In this document: positions 24,917-32,935 of the stretch, one piece after another | Layout of the letters: the number at the start of each line of letters is the position of its first letter | Position numbering within the stretch: the first letter of the stretch is position 1 | NCBI GenBank assembly: GCA_902796005.1 | Contig: CADBNF010000013.1 | Coordinates: 1-34,773 of the forward strand | Origin: an uncultured Lachnospiraceae bacterium | Lineage (GTDB): Bacteria > Bacillota > Clostridia > Lachnospirales > Lachnospiraceae | Length of the DNA stretch: 34,773 nucleotides | Direction: 5' to 3' | Program-made: the position numbers and the translations under genes | The notes under the pieces: model-generated | The model's input: the letters and a program-made list of their open reading frames with translations, nothing else | Told to the model about the DNA's origin: nothing | Database searches by the model: none

Positions 24917-25684
24917 ATGAACAATACACTGACCCGAAACGAAATCAACCGCAGCTACTGGGACAGACGGGCTGCCTCCTATACCGATGTCATCAAAAAG
25001 AACCTGGACGGCGGCTGGGACGCCGTGTGGGCGGATATGCTTATCTCCCGCTTTCCCGGAACGAACGATCAGCCCCTTAAGGTGCTGGATATCGGCTGCG
25101 GACCGGGCTTTTATTCCATCATCCTGGCCCGGAGGGGATTTCAGGTTACTGCGGCGGATTTTTCCGCGGAAATGCTCGAAGAAGCCAGGAAAAACGCCGG
25201 GAAGGATGCAGCGCTTATCGAATACCGGCAGATGGACGCCCAGCATCTGGACTGTCCCGACGAGAGCTATGACGTCATCGTTTCCCGGAACCTTACCTGG
25301 AACCTTCCCGACCCGGTGCAGGCCTACCGGGACTGGAAAAGGGCCCTGAAGCCCGGCGGCGCAGTGCTTGTCTTCGATGCCAACTGGTATGCCTACCTCC
25401 TGGATGAAGAAAAGCGGGAAGCCTTTGACAGGGACCGGGAAAATACCCGGCTTTACGGTGTGGAGGACCACGAGGCCTACGACGAATCCTCCCTGATGGA
25501 GGAGATTTCCCGGGAACTCCCCATGACCCGGGCAGACAGGCCCGCCTGGGACCTGACGGTTCTTCTGAAGCTGGGCTATACAAGGGTTTCCGCGGATACA
25601 GCCATCGGCGATACCGTCTGGAATCCGGAAGAAAAGATAAACTATGCTTCTACGCCCGGTTTTCTTATCCGGGCAGAAAAATAA
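24917..25684 (+). CDS. Class I SAM-dependent methyltransferase (first of two in importer operon)
   Basis: A 255-residue cytoplasmic methyltransferase. Motif I is VLDIGCGPG (56-64), the acidic ribose-binding residue is Asp81, and post-motif features include 'RNLTWNLPDP' (124-133) and 'LKPGGAVLVFDANWYAY'. It is clearly related to the second methyltransferase at the far end of the operon; both share RNLTW-LPDP, LKP-G-L-FDA and a C-terminal RP-WDL-LL segment. The start at 24917 (MNNTLTRNEINRSYWDRRAASY) is chosen because it has an AAGGA site and matches the family's 'YWD-RA--Y' beginning; upstream in-frame codons lie in the promoter. The binding-protein gene begins 18 bases later. The substrate is unknown; context suggests the imported metal complex or a small-molecule ligand. 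Confidence 0.88.
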   Translation: MNNTLTRNEINRSYWDRRAASYTDVIKKNLDGGWDAVWADMLISRFPGTNDQPLKVLDIGCGPGFYSIILARRGFQVTAADFSAEMLEEARKNAGKDAALIEYRQMDAQHLDCPDESYDVIVSRNLTWNLPDPVQAYRDWKRALKPGGAVLVFDANWYAYLLDEEKREAFDRDRENTRLYGVEDHEAYDESSLMEEISRELPMTRADRPAWDLTVLLKLGYTRVSADTAIGDTVWNPEEKINYASTPGFLIRAEK

Positions 25685-25702
25685 CCGAACAGGAGGTCTG
25701 TA

Positions 25703-27244
25703 ATGAAAAAGAAAGCTGTTGCTCTGTTTCTTGTCTCTGTTTTAAGCCTGGGCATTGCCGCCTGCGCTTCCGGCGGTGGTTCCGGCACATCTTCGTCGTC
25801 CGATGCCTCCGAAGCCAAAGTCCTGAAGCTTGCCGAAAGCTTTGCCTACCCGAGCCTCGATGCCCATAAGGATTATTACGGCTGGTACACCTCCATCTAC
25901 GGCCTGACGGAAACCCTGTTCCGGGTGGATGACAACCTGAATATCGTTCCCTGGCTGGCTGATGGCTATACGGTAAGCGATGACAGCAAAACCTGGACCA
26001 TTACCCTCCAGGAAAAAGCTGCCTTTTCCAACGGTACCCCGCTGACGGCGGACATGGTTGTCCGGAATTTCGAACGTCTGTCCGAAAACAATGAACGTTT
26101 TGCCTATATGGGCGACTTCACCTTTGCCGCCGCAGAGGATCATACCCTGACCATTACAACCCCGGATGTTTATCCCACCCTGCTCTCCGACCTGACCGCG
26201 CCGGAAACAGGCATCATGGATCTGGATGCCACGGAAGACTTCGATAATGCACCGGTCTGCACCGGCCCCTTCGTGGTTAAGTCCTTCGAGCCCGAAGGAA
26301 CCGTGGATATGGTGAAAAACGCTTCGTACTGGGATGGGGAAGTAAATCTGGACGAGGTCATTTTCTATTATATGCAGGATGATGAATCCAAGCTGAACGC
26401 CATGCAGAGCGGAGAAATCGACGGCTACACCAGTGTAACCGCCGCCGCAAAGCAGATTTTCAGCGCAGACCCGTCCCGTTATACTCTGACAGAGATTCCT
26501 GCCACCCGGCTTCAGTTCTATTCCCTGAACGAAAACCGTCTGGACGACAACGTCCGCAGGGCGATCAACCTGAGTGTGGACTGTGAAGCAATCGCCGCCT
26601 ATCTGGGCGGAACGGTATCTGCGGCTGTCGGTCCCTTCACCGCTGCCGCGCCTTACGGCAAGGTCACCAAACCGGCTCCGGATGCGGCAGACGCCAGAGC
26701 AGCCATGGAAGCGGCCGGATACGTCTTAAACAGCGACGGCTTTTATGAAAAGGACGGACAGGTTCTGACCTTGAACATCTGTTACTACAAAGCCCGTTCC
26801 CTGGATACCATTGCCCTGCTGATGCAGGAACAGCTGCAGAAGGCGGGAATTGACGCAAAGCTTACTCCGGAAGAAGACCCGGACGGCACTTACATCGCCA
26901 CCGGTGATTATGATATTGCCCTGTACTGCATGATAGCGGATAAGGCGGGCGATCCTTATTACTGTATCGACGCGCTCTTCCGTTCCAACAGCCGCTGGGC
27001 CGTCGGCGGCTTTAAGGACGACGAATGCGAAGCCCTGATTAACCGTCTGCAGTATGAAACCGACCCCGACGAGCGTGCTGCCCTGGCCAACCAAATCGTT
27101 CAGATTGTGATTGACGACAACGCCTTCGGCTTCGTCGGCCTGTTCAACAAAACAACCGTTACGGCCCCCGGTCTTACCGGCATCGCCGAACACTGTCCCT
27201 TTGATTTCTACGGTGTAAATGCCGATACAACCTTCGCCGGCTGA
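25703..27244 (+). CDS. Family 5 (NikA/Opp-like) solute-binding lipoprotein
   Basis: A 513-residue extracellular receptor. The signal peptide ends in lipobox IAAC (Cys21), followed by a short Gly/Ser linker and the SBP_bac_5 fold: 'IYGLTETLFRVDDNLNIVPWLADGY', 'WTITLQEKAAFSNGTPLTADMVVRNFERL', 'CTGPFVVKSFEPEG', 'YWDGEVNLDEVIFYYMQDDESKLNAMQSGEID' and 'VRRAINLSVD'. This segment set is closest to the nickel/metal-complex members (NikA, CntA) in my judgement, rather than general peptide receptors. The RBS AGGAGG lies before ATG 25703. A GC-rich hairpin follows the stop codon before the permease genes. It is not under a visible riboswitch. Confidence 0.92.
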   Translation: MKKKAVALFLVSVLSLGIAACASGGGSGTSSSSDASEAKVLKLAESFAYPSLDAHKDYYGWYTSIYGLTETLFRVDDNLNIVPWLADGYTVSDDSKTWTITLQEKAAFSNGTPLTADMVVRNFERLSENNERFAYMGDFTFAAAEDHTLTITTPDVYPTLLSDLTAPETGIMDLDATEDFDNAPVCTGPFVVKSFEPEGTVDMVKNASYWDGEVNLDEVIFYYMQDDESKLNAMQSGEIDGYTSVTAAAKQIFSADPSRYTLTEIPATRLQFYSLNENRLDDNVRRAINLSVDCEAIAAYLGGTVSAAVGPFTAAAPYGKVTKPAPDAADARAAMEAAGYVLNSDGFYEKDGQVLTLNICYYKARSLDTIALLMQEQLQKAGIDAKLTPEEDPDGTYIATGDYDIALYCMIADKAGDPYYCIDALFRSNSRWAVGGFKDDECEALINRLQYETDPDERAALANQIVQIVIDDNAFGFVGLFNKTTVTAPGLTGIAEHCPFDFYGVNADTTFAG

Positions 27245-27272
27245 ACACGGAGAATACCTTCCTAAATACACG

Positions 27273-27294
27273 GGCCGCCAGCCAAAGGGCGGCC
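27273..27294 (+). terminator. Stem-loop between binding-protein and permease genes
   Basis: GGCCGCC (27273-27279) pairs with GGCGGCC (27288-27294), loop of 8, followed by TGTCCTGCGTTT, which is not a true U-tract. It is better read as an mRNA-stabilising or partial-termination hairpin than a full terminator. It occupies the same position as the hairpin in the other importer operon. Confidence 0.5.
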
Positions 27295-27322
27295 TGTCCT
27301 GCGTTTATCCGGAGGAAACTTT

Positions 27323-28267
27323 ATGCTGAAGTATATCGGAAAAAGACTGCTGCATCTTTTGATTATCCTTGTCGCCGTAAGCTTCATCACCTTTCTGCTG
27401 ATGTATATTTCTCCCGGAGATCCGGCCCGGAAAAAACTGACCAGCGGAGGCAGTATTGCCGTTTCCGAGGAGCTTCTGGAGAAAACCCGCCGGGAAATGG
27501 GCCTTGACCGCCCGTTTCTCGTTCAGTACGGATCCTGGCTTTCCGGCGTGGTAAAGGGTGACCTGGGGAACTCCTATAAAGACGGCCTTCCCGTCTCCGC
27601 AAAACTGTCCAAAGGCCTGGGTTACACGCTGACCCTCTCTCTGTCAAGCCTCGTACTGGCGCTGGCGGTATCCCTTCCCTTAAGCATCCTGACCGCCGTG
27701 AAGAAAAACACCCCGGCGGATTATATCTTCCGTTTTCTGAGCTTCATCGGCAATTCCCTGCCGAATTTCCTGATTTCGGTGCTGCTGATGTATTTTCTCT
27801 GCGTAAAGGCCCGGCTGCTGCCGGTCATCGCGGAAAACTCCTTCAAGGGCCTGCTTCTGCCCACCCTGGCCCTGGCAATTCCCTTAAGCGGCCGTTTCCT
27901 TCGCCAGTTCCGGGCGGAAATCCTCGAGCAGCTGGGGAAAAGCTACGTATCCGGCGCAGCGGCCAGAGGGGTGCGGTCCTACTATATCCTCATCAGCAAC
28001 GTGCTGCACAATGCCCTTCCCGGCATCCTGACCGTCATCGGCCTGTCTGTGGGCACACTCCTGGGCGGCAGTGTGGTCATCGAAACGATTTTCCGCTGGC
28101 CCGGGCTGGGCAAACTGGTCATGGATTCCATCACCGCCCGGGATTATCCGGTGATTCAGGGCTTTGTCCTGTTTGCTGCCGTGGTCTATGTTCTCATCAA
28201 TCTTGTTACCGACCTGCTGCACAGAAAAATCGACCCGCGCATTGCCCGGCAGGAAGGGAGGGTCTGA
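27323..28267 (+). CDS. Nik/Opp-type ABC permease (B-type subunit)
   Basis: A 314-residue inner-membrane permease. It has an N-terminal helix followed by 'MYISPGDPARKKL', the loop segment 'EQLGKSYVSGAAARGVRSYYILISNVLHNALPG' that contacts the ATPase, and 'SVGTLLGGSVVIETIFRWPGLGKL', all standard for DppB/NikB. Six helices are apparent. It starts at ATG 27323 with GGAGGAAA, and ends 3 bases before the C-type permease start. It forms the channel with that protein. Confidence 0.94.
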   Translation: MLKYIGKRLLHLLIILVAVSFITFLLMYISPGDPARKKLTSGGSIAVSEELLEKTRREMGLDRPFLVQYGSWLSGVVKGDLGNSYKDGLPVSAKLSKGLGYTLTLSLSSLVLALAVSLPLSILTAVKKNTPADYIFRFLSFIGNSLPNFLISVLLMYFLCVKARLLPVIAENSFKGLLLPTLALAIPLSGRFLRQFRAEILEQLGKSYVSGAAARGVRSYYILISNVLHNALPGILTVIGLSVGTLLGGSVVIETIFRWPGLGKLVMDSITARDYPVIQGFVLFAAVVYVLINLVTDLLHRKIDPRIARQEGRV

Positions 28268-28270
28268 ACC

Positions 28271-29107
28271 ATGCAGAAAGCAAAAAAGAAAAAACGCCCC
28301 GGCGCGGTAAAGCTCCGTTTCTTTCTTTTCCTTACCATTGCCCTGGTTGTTTTCAGCCTGATTGCGCCGCTTTTCGCGCCGCATGATCCGAATGCCACCA
28401 ACCCGCAGACCCTTAACCTTGCGCCATGCGCCGAGTATCCCCTGGGCTGCGACCTGTACGGCCGCTGCGTTCTTTCCCGTATCCTGGCCGGCGCGGGTAC
28501 TTCCGTGTTCTCCGCCGTGGCTCTGGTTGCCCTTACTTTCGTCATCGGCACCTTTGCCGGAATGATTTCCGGCTGGTACGGCGGAATAGCGGATACCCTC
28601 ATCATGCGCATAGCAGAGATTTTTCTTGCCTTTCCCCAGATGGTCCTGGCCATCGCCGTTGCCGGTATCCTGGGCGGCGGCATGGGCAATGCCATGCTGG
28701 CCTTAGGCGTCACCGGATGGACGCTTTACGCAAGGCTTGCCCGCGCACAGGTAATGACCTTGAAAGAAGAACCCTTTGTGCAGGCCGCAAGGCTTTCCGG
28801 CTTCGGCGCGTTTCGGATAATGTTCCGGACACTGCTTCCCAATATGGCCGGACCTCTTATCGTCAACGCGGCAACCCAGCTGGGCACCATGATGATCAGT
28901 CTTGCCGGCCTCTCCTTCCTGGGTATAGGCGTTCAGGAGCCGAAGGCAGAGTGGGGAAGCATGGTCGCCGCCTCCCGCTCCTATATGCAGCTGGCTCCCT
29001 GGGCCGTCCTCGCGCCGGCCTTTGCCATTTTGATAACCGTAATGATTTTCAACTATCTCGGCGACTGTTTCCGGGATTATCTGGATGTGGAGGCCGAGCA
29101 TGAATAA
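28271..29107 (+). CDS. Nik/Opp-type ABC permease (C-type subunit)
   Basis: A 278-residue inner-membrane permease of the DppC/NikC type. After a Lys-rich start and one helix comes 'YPLGCDLYGRCVLSRILAGAGTSV', the OppC N-terminal element (compare GTDxxGRDxxSRxxxG), then five helices. The EAA region is 'AARLSGFGAFRIMFRTLLPNMAGPL'. The Cys residues in 'GCDLYGRC' are unusual for this normally Thr/Asp segment. The RBS GGAGGG is inside the end of the upstream gene. The 3' end overlaps the next gene by 8 bases. Confidence 0.94.
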   Translation: MQKAKKKKRPGAVKLRFFLFLTIALVVFSLIAPLFAPHDPNATNPQTLNLAPCAEYPLGCDLYGRCVLSRILAGAGTSVFSAVALVALTFVIGTFAGMISGWYGGIADTLIMRIAEIFLAFPQMVLAIAVAGILGGGMGNAMLALGVTGWTLYARLARAQVMTLKEEPFVQAARLSGFGAFRIMFRTLLPNMAGPLIVNAATQLGTMMISLAGLSFLGIGVQEPKAEWGSMVAASRSYMQLAPWAVLAPAFAILITVMIFNYLGDCFRDYLDVEAEHE

Positions 29108-29948
29108 ACCAAATCCCCTTCTGGAAGTCAGAAATCTGTCTGCCGGTTACGGGAGCACGCCGGTGCTTAAAGAGGTTTCCTTTTCTCTGTATCCGCAGGA
29201 AATCCTGTGCCTTGCAGGAGAAAGCGGCAGCGGAAAAAGCACCCTGCTTAAGGCAATCCTCGGCACGGATGACGGCCTTACCCTGACCGGCGGAGAAATT
29301 GTACTGCAAGGCGTGCCCCTGAACACGCTTTCCCCTAAGCAGCGGCGCAGGAAGTGTCTGGAAACCATGGGAATGGTGTTTCAGAATCCCGGCTCGTCCT
29401 TTAATCCCATCCGCAGTTACCGGAAACAGTTTATCGAAACCTTAAAAAGCCGCGGCCTTTACCATCGGGAGGACTTCTCCCGGCAGGCAGAGGAAGTTTT
29501 CAGCCGCCTGGGTCTTGCAGATTCCCGGAAGCTGCTTTCCCTCTGCCCCTATGAGATGAGCGGCGGGATGAACCAGCGGGTCGCGCTGGCATTGACACTC
29601 CTGCTGAAACAGGATATCCTTCTGGGAGATGAACCGACCAGTGCCCTGGATACCATCATCCAGCTCCAGGTGGCGGATGAACTGAAAAAACTGAGCGTTC
29701 ATTCCGGTGTCTCCCAGATTATCGTAACGCACAACCTGGCCCTTGCCGCATACCTGGGCAACCGGATAGGCATTATGAAAAACGGTGAACTTATCGAAAT
29801 CGGCACTGCCCGGGAAGTTACAAAACATCCGGTGTGCGCCTATACCAAAAGCCTGATCGCCGCCATCCCCTCACTGAACGGCAAACTGCCTTTTGTGAAA
29901 GATATGCGGGAAAACGGCTTACCGTCTGTAAAGGAGGCATCTGTATGA
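29100..29948 (+). CDS. Nik/Opp-type ABC ATPase (D-type subunit)
   Basis: A 282-residue ATPase. Walker A is GESGSGKST (about 40-48), 'MVFQNPGSSFNPIRSYRKQF' follows the Q-loop, the signature is MSGGMNQRVALA, Walker B 'ILLGDEPTSALD' and H-loop 'VTHNLA'. The start at 29100 (MNKPNPLLEV) overlaps the permease stop and has a GGAGG site; a slightly longer reading from 29085 has no RBS. The stop codon overlaps the next ATPase start in an ATGA, showing coupled translation. Confidence 0.94.
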   Translation: MNKPNPLLEVRNLSAGYGSTPVLKEVSFSLYPQEILCLAGESGSGKSTLLKAILGTDDGLTLTGGEIVLQGVPLNTLSPKQRRRKCLETMGMVFQNPGSSFNPIRSYRKQFIETLKSRGLYHREDFSRQAEEVFSRLGLADSRKLLSLCPYEMSGGMNQRVALALTLLLKQDILLGDEPTSALDTIIQLQVADELKKLSVHSGVSQIIVTHNLALAAYLGNRIGIMKNGELIEIGTAREVTKHPVCAYTKSLIAAIPSLNGKLPFVKDMRENGLPSVKEASV

Positions 29949-30709
29949 TGCTGCTGGAAGGCAAAAATCTCTCAAAGCGCTACCGCCGTTCCGGTCAGCA
30001 GACCGACGCCTTGAACGGGGTGGATTTTACGCTTGCCGAGGGGGAAATACTGGGCATCGCCGGCATGAGCGGCAGCGGAAAAAGCACGCTGCTGAAAATC
30101 GTAAGCGGCCTGGAAAAGGCGGACAGCGGAGAACTCCTGTTTAAAGGGCAGCCGCTTCCGCAGAAACGGACAAAAGATCATTACCGCGCCATGCAGATGA
30201 TTTTCCAGGATGCGCCATCCTCCTTCCATCCCCGGCGCAGCATTGCTTCCTCTATCCGGGAAACGGTAACAGCCCTTCGGGGCAGGCAGGCACAGCCGGA
30301 TATGGAAGCCCTGTCCGAGCTGGTCGGTCTCACGCCGGATCTGGCAGACCGGCTGCCGGGCGCCTTAAGCGGCGGACAATGTCAGCGCTTCGCCATCGCC
30401 CGGGCCGTGGCTGTGAAACCGGAGATTCTGCTCTGTGACGAAATCACCAGTGCGCTGGACGTTTCCACACAGGCGGTTATCCTGCAGCTTATCACCCGTA
30501 TCTGCCGTACCGGAAACATGTCCGCTCTTTTTGTCTCCCATGATCTGGCCGTTCTTTCCTGTGTCTGTGACCGGATAATGATCATGAACGAAGGCAGGGT
30601 CGTGGAAGAAGGCGCAACGAGAAAAATCATAGAAGCGCCGCAGGAGGATTATACACGCAAACTGCTTTCCTGCGTGCTTGAAATCAGCAACGAAAGGGAT
30701 AACGCATGA
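29945..30709 (+). CDS. Nik/Opp-type ABC ATPase (F/E-type subunit)
   Basis: A 254-residue ATPase. Walker A is GMSGSGKST, the Q-loop 'MIFQDAPSSFHPRRS', the signature LSGGQCQRFAIARA, Walker B 'LLCDEITSALD' (Ile in place of the usual Pro or Ala after DE) and H-loop 'VSHDLA'. It is about 60 residues shorter than the F-type ATPase of the other importer because it lacks the Cys-rich C-terminal extension, resembling NikE. It starts at 29945 (MMLLEGKNL) with AAGGAGG; ATG 29948 is an alternative. Its stop overlaps the second methyltransferase start (ATGA). Confidence 0.93.
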   Translation: MMLLEGKNLSKRYRRSGQQTDALNGVDFTLAEGEILGIAGMSGSGKSTLLKIVSGLEKADSGELLFKGQPLPQKRTKDHYRAMQMIFQDAPSSFHPRRSIASSIRETVTALRGRQAQPDMEALSELVGLTPDLADRLPGALSGGQCQRFAIARAVAVKPEILLCDEITSALDVSTQAVILQLITRICRTGNMSALFVSHDLAVLSCVCDRIMIMNEGRVVEEGATRKIIEAPQEDYTRKLLSCVLEISNERDNA

Positions 30710-31437
30710 CGAAAACCGACAATCGGGTCACCCGCTACTGGACAAAAAGAGCAAAGGATTTCGGCCTGGTCCGGAAAAACGAACTGGCGGACGTCATCAG
30801 CAGCCGCTGGCTGGCGGAGCTTGCGCAGTACCTGCCCCAGGACCGGCCGCTTTCTATCCTGGATGCAGGCTGCGGCACCGGATATTTCACCATACTGCTT
30901 GCGGGAAAAGGGCATGCCGTTACCGGCATTGACTTAACGGAAGCCATGCTTACGGAAGCAAAGGCCCAGGCTGCCGAAGCCGGCATTTCTGCGGATTTCC
31001 TGCTGATGAATGCCCAGGAAACCGACCTTCCTTCCGAAAGCTTCGATGCCGTCGTCACCCGGAACCTGACCTGGACCCTGCCGGATCCGGCCGCGGCCTA
31101 CCGGGAATGGTACCGCCTGCTTAAGCCGGCGGGCATCCTTTTGAATTTCGACGCGGATTACGCCGCCAATGTGCGCAATGAAAACCAGAAGGAATCCTAC
31201 GTGGACCCCTCTGCCGCCTACGGACACATCGGCATCACCGAAGCGCTTTCAAGGGAAAATGCGGAAATCACCCTGTCCATGCCGGCGGGCTACCATCACC
31301 GGCCCATCTGGGACCTGCTTCTTCTGGAACGGGCGGGCTTTACCTCCTTCGGCACGGACCTTTCCGCCGGAAGAAGAATTCTCCGGGAAAGGGACCTCTC
31401 CGACGCGCCGCTTTTTCTGATCCGGGCCCGGAAATAA
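30706..31437 (+). CDS. Class I SAM-dependent methyltransferase (second in importer operon)
   Basis: A 243-residue methyltransferase paralogous to the one that opens the operon. Motif I is ILDAGCGTG (51-59), the acidic residue Asp76, and the shared 'RNLTWTLPDP' (119-128) and 'LLKPAGILLNFDADYAA' follow. Its ATGA overlap with the last ATPase gene shows it is translated together with the transporter, so methylation and import are probably linked. The two copies differ in the helix after 'FDA' and in the C-terminal substrate region, so they may act on different atoms or successive intermediates. The substrate is unknown. Confidence 0.9.
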   Translation: MTKTDNRVTRYWTKRAKDFGLVRKNELADVISSRWLAELAQYLPQDRPLSILDAGCGTGYFTILLAGKGHAVTGIDLTEAMLTEAKAQAAEAGISADFLLMNAQETDLPSESFDAVVTRNLTWTLPDPAAAYREWYRLLKPAGILLNFDADYAANVRNENQKESYVDPSAAYGHIGITEALSRENAEITLSMPAGYHHRPIWDLLLLERAGFTSFGTDLSAGRRILRERDLSDAPLFLIRARK

Positions 31438-31509
31438 TCCGCCTGCGCTTTTTTCTGCAGGGCATAAATGCCATTTCTCCCGAGGAAGGTTGCTTCCTGC
31501 AAACAACAG

Positions 31510-31537
31510 TTGCATTTTACCGGGAAAATGATACAAT
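31510..31537 (+). promoter_or_regulatory. Putative extended -10 promoter of the 154-residue protein
   Basis: TTGCAT (31510-31515), 16-base spacer, TACAAT (31532-31537) with TG one base upstream of the -10. It lies about 70 bases before the start codon at 31610. Confidence 0.65.
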
Positions 31538-31609
31538 ATACAACGAATGCAGCTTATATACAGGCCCCCTGTTATATCGGCAGTGCAGTACTCGAAAGGA
31601 GAATCAACT

Positions 31610-32074
31610 ATGGCTTATGCAGAAAGAGACCTGAATACAGAATGGATACCGCAGATCCGTTTCCCCAACGGGAACGACATTACCCTTGACGCCGTCGCAA
31701 ACGCCATTCAGGAAGAATGCGATGCCAACGGCATTCCCGTTGCCTTCCAGGAAGCTGAAGTGAAAACCGGCGGTATGTTCAGCAAAACCAAAGAGCGTGT
31801 TCTGCTGATGTACAATCCGAACCACGCCAACGATTATCTTCGTTTTATCGTCCGCCTTCAGTACCAGGGCAGATATGCATTCCTGCATGTCTACAATATG
31901 GGCGGTTCCAAGAACTACCGCGACGATAACCAGGCCAATGCCGGCGGCACCTTCGGCCTCATCAAGAAGATCGGCAACGCCGTAGGCGGCCACAACGCCA
32001 AGCTGCAGCAGGAAGAGAATTATTACATGATTCTCCAGGACTGCCTGTCCAACGTTACCGGCGTTAACTTCTAA
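31610..32074 (+). CDS. Conserved-looking hypothetical cytoplasmic protein
   Basis: A 154-residue soluble protein without signal peptide or membrane helix. It begins MAYAERDLNTEWIPQIRFPNG; the middle has 'KERVLLMYNPNHANDYLRFIVRLQYQGRYAFLHVYNMGGS', which looks like a three-stranded beta-sheet, followed by a Gly/Asn-rich segment and a C-terminal helix. No family recognised. The start at 31610 has an AAAGGAG site; it is monocistronic, with its own promoter and a strong terminator. Confidence 0.85.
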   Translation: MAYAERDLNTEWIPQIRFPNGNDITLDAVANAIQEECDANGIPVAFQEAEVKTGGMFSKTKERVLLMYNPNHANDYLRFIVRLQYQGRYAFLHVYNMGGSKNYRDDNQANAGGTFGLIKKIGNAVGGHNAKLQQEENYYMILQDCLSNVTGVNF

Positions 32075-32093
32075 GGTTTATTCTTAAAAAAAC

Positions 32094-32123
32094 AAAACGG
32101 AGCGGATATTTCCGCTCCGTTTT
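32094..32123. terminator. Bidirectional intrinsic terminator
   Basis: AAAACGGAGCGGA (32094-32106), loop TATT, TCCGCTCCGTTTT (32111-32123): a perfect 13-bp stem with T runs in both directions. It ends the 154-residue protein gene and the convergent rubredoxin operon. Confidence 0.9.
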
Positions 32124-32161
32124 TTCATTTTCCGCAAAAGCATGCCGCGCATTCGCCTGCT

Positions 32162-32460
32162 TTATGCCGGCTGCAGCGCCGCAGCCCCCTTCATGATGAG
32201 GAAGCTTATTCCCAGAATGGCGGCAAAAAGCACGCAGGTCCACAGAACCGTGGCCAGCCGGCTCTGCCTTCTCACCCGGAAGAAGGGATAGGGCCCGTCG
32301 TATTTTCCCAGGTAGTTGAGCACCATCATGATGATGCCGTAGACCAGGGTAATAATCGGCGGCAGGAACAAAAAGCGCCGGCCTTTCTCTTCATCACCGT
32401 CAGGGTAGAATTCAATAACCCGAGTACAAGAATAATTACGTTGATGATTATTGCAGCCAT
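32162..32460 (-). CDS. Small membrane protein, apparently frameshifted
   Basis: A likely small three-helix membrane protein whose frame is broken. From ATG 32460 one frame gives MAAIIINVIILVLGLL then 'NSTLTVMKRKAG' and soon ends; the frame one base back continues as 'RRFLFLPPIITLVYGIIMMVLNYLG', 'PFFRVRRQSRL', a last helix and stop at 32162. Joining them near 32375 gives one coherent protein of about 98 residues. Without the join, only a 69-residue product from a TTG at 32371 without clear RBS would be made. It is the last gene of the rubredoxin transcript. A one-base deletion, sequence error or recoding are all possible. Confidence 0.5.
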
Positions 32461-32488
32461 GCGCTTTCCGCCTTTTGTATTTTACTTT

Positions 32489-32683
32489 TTATTCCTCGGA
32501 CAGGGCCTCGAAGCCGGCCTCAAAGGTATACAGGTCAATCATGACCGGTTCGCCGTCTTCCCCGACGAGTATGATTCCGTTCTCCACAACGTCTGCCACA
32601 CCGTATACCGCTCCGGCGGAAAGCACCACCGGCGGGTCGGCTTTTTCAAAGATGATTTCCTGTGTTGTACGAACTCTCTTCAC
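32489..32683 (-). CDS. Small hypothetical protein in rubredoxin operon
   Basis: A 64-residue acidic protein with alternating short hydrophobic stretches ('DPPVVLSAGAVYGVADVVENGIILVGEDGEPVMIDLYTFEAGF'), suggesting a small beta-barrel. No Cys, no signal peptide, family not recognised. It uses a GTG start at 32683 with a well-spaced AAGGAG, 12 bases after the rubredoxin stop, so it is co-transcribed with rubredoxin. Confidence 0.7.
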   Translation of the reverse strand: MKRVRTTQEIIFEKADPPVVLSAGAVYGVADVVENGIILVGEDGEPVMIDLYTFEAGFEALSEE

Positions 32684-32695
32684 TTTGCGTGCTCC

Positions 32696-32851
32696 TTATT
32701 CTTTGGAGAAATTGTCCTTGGTCAGGCCGCAGATCGGGCAGGTCCAGTCATCGGGCAGCTTCTCAAAGGGAGTGCCGGGCTCGATGCCGTGCTCCGGATC
32801 ACCCACCGCCGGGTCATATTCATAACCGCAGAGACATTTGTACTTATCCAT
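32696..32851 (-). CDS. Rubredoxin with a CxC first metal knuckle
   Basis: A 51-residue rubredoxin, a small iron-sulfur electron carrier with one Fe(SCys)4. The order is [14 protein letters not shown], '[26 protein letters not shown]' and a charged tail, matching the family except at the first knuckle. The usual YxCxxCGY is here YKCLCGY, so Cys6 and Cys8 are separated by one residue, not two. The second knuckle CPICG is normal. The reading was checked base by base. Start at 32851 has AAAGGAGG. It heads a three-gene transcript and is divergent from the resolvase-like gene. Its partners may be rubrerythrin-type oxygen-defence enzymes elsewhere. Confidence 0.93.
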   Translation of the reverse strand: MDKYKCLCGYEYDPAVGDPEHGIEPGTPFEKLPDDWTCPICGLTKDNFSKE

Positions 32852-32906
32852 TTTCTTTCCTCCTTTTTATCTTTTCGTACTTAACCGTACAATTGTGTTC
32901 CCTGAC

Positions 32907-32935
32907 AGCATACCATATTCCGGGCATTCCCGCAA
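32907..32935 (-). promoter_or_regulatory. Promoter of the rubredoxin operon
   Basis: The minus strand has TTGCGG (32930-32935), 17 bases, TATGCT (32907-32912), about 56 bases before the rubredoxin start. Confidence 0.6.

Noticed and set aside
31440-31465. CCTGC/GCAGG hairpin with T-rich loop after the second methyltransferase
   Set aside because: Only five base pairs and the T run is in the loop, not after the stem, so terminator function is not supported.
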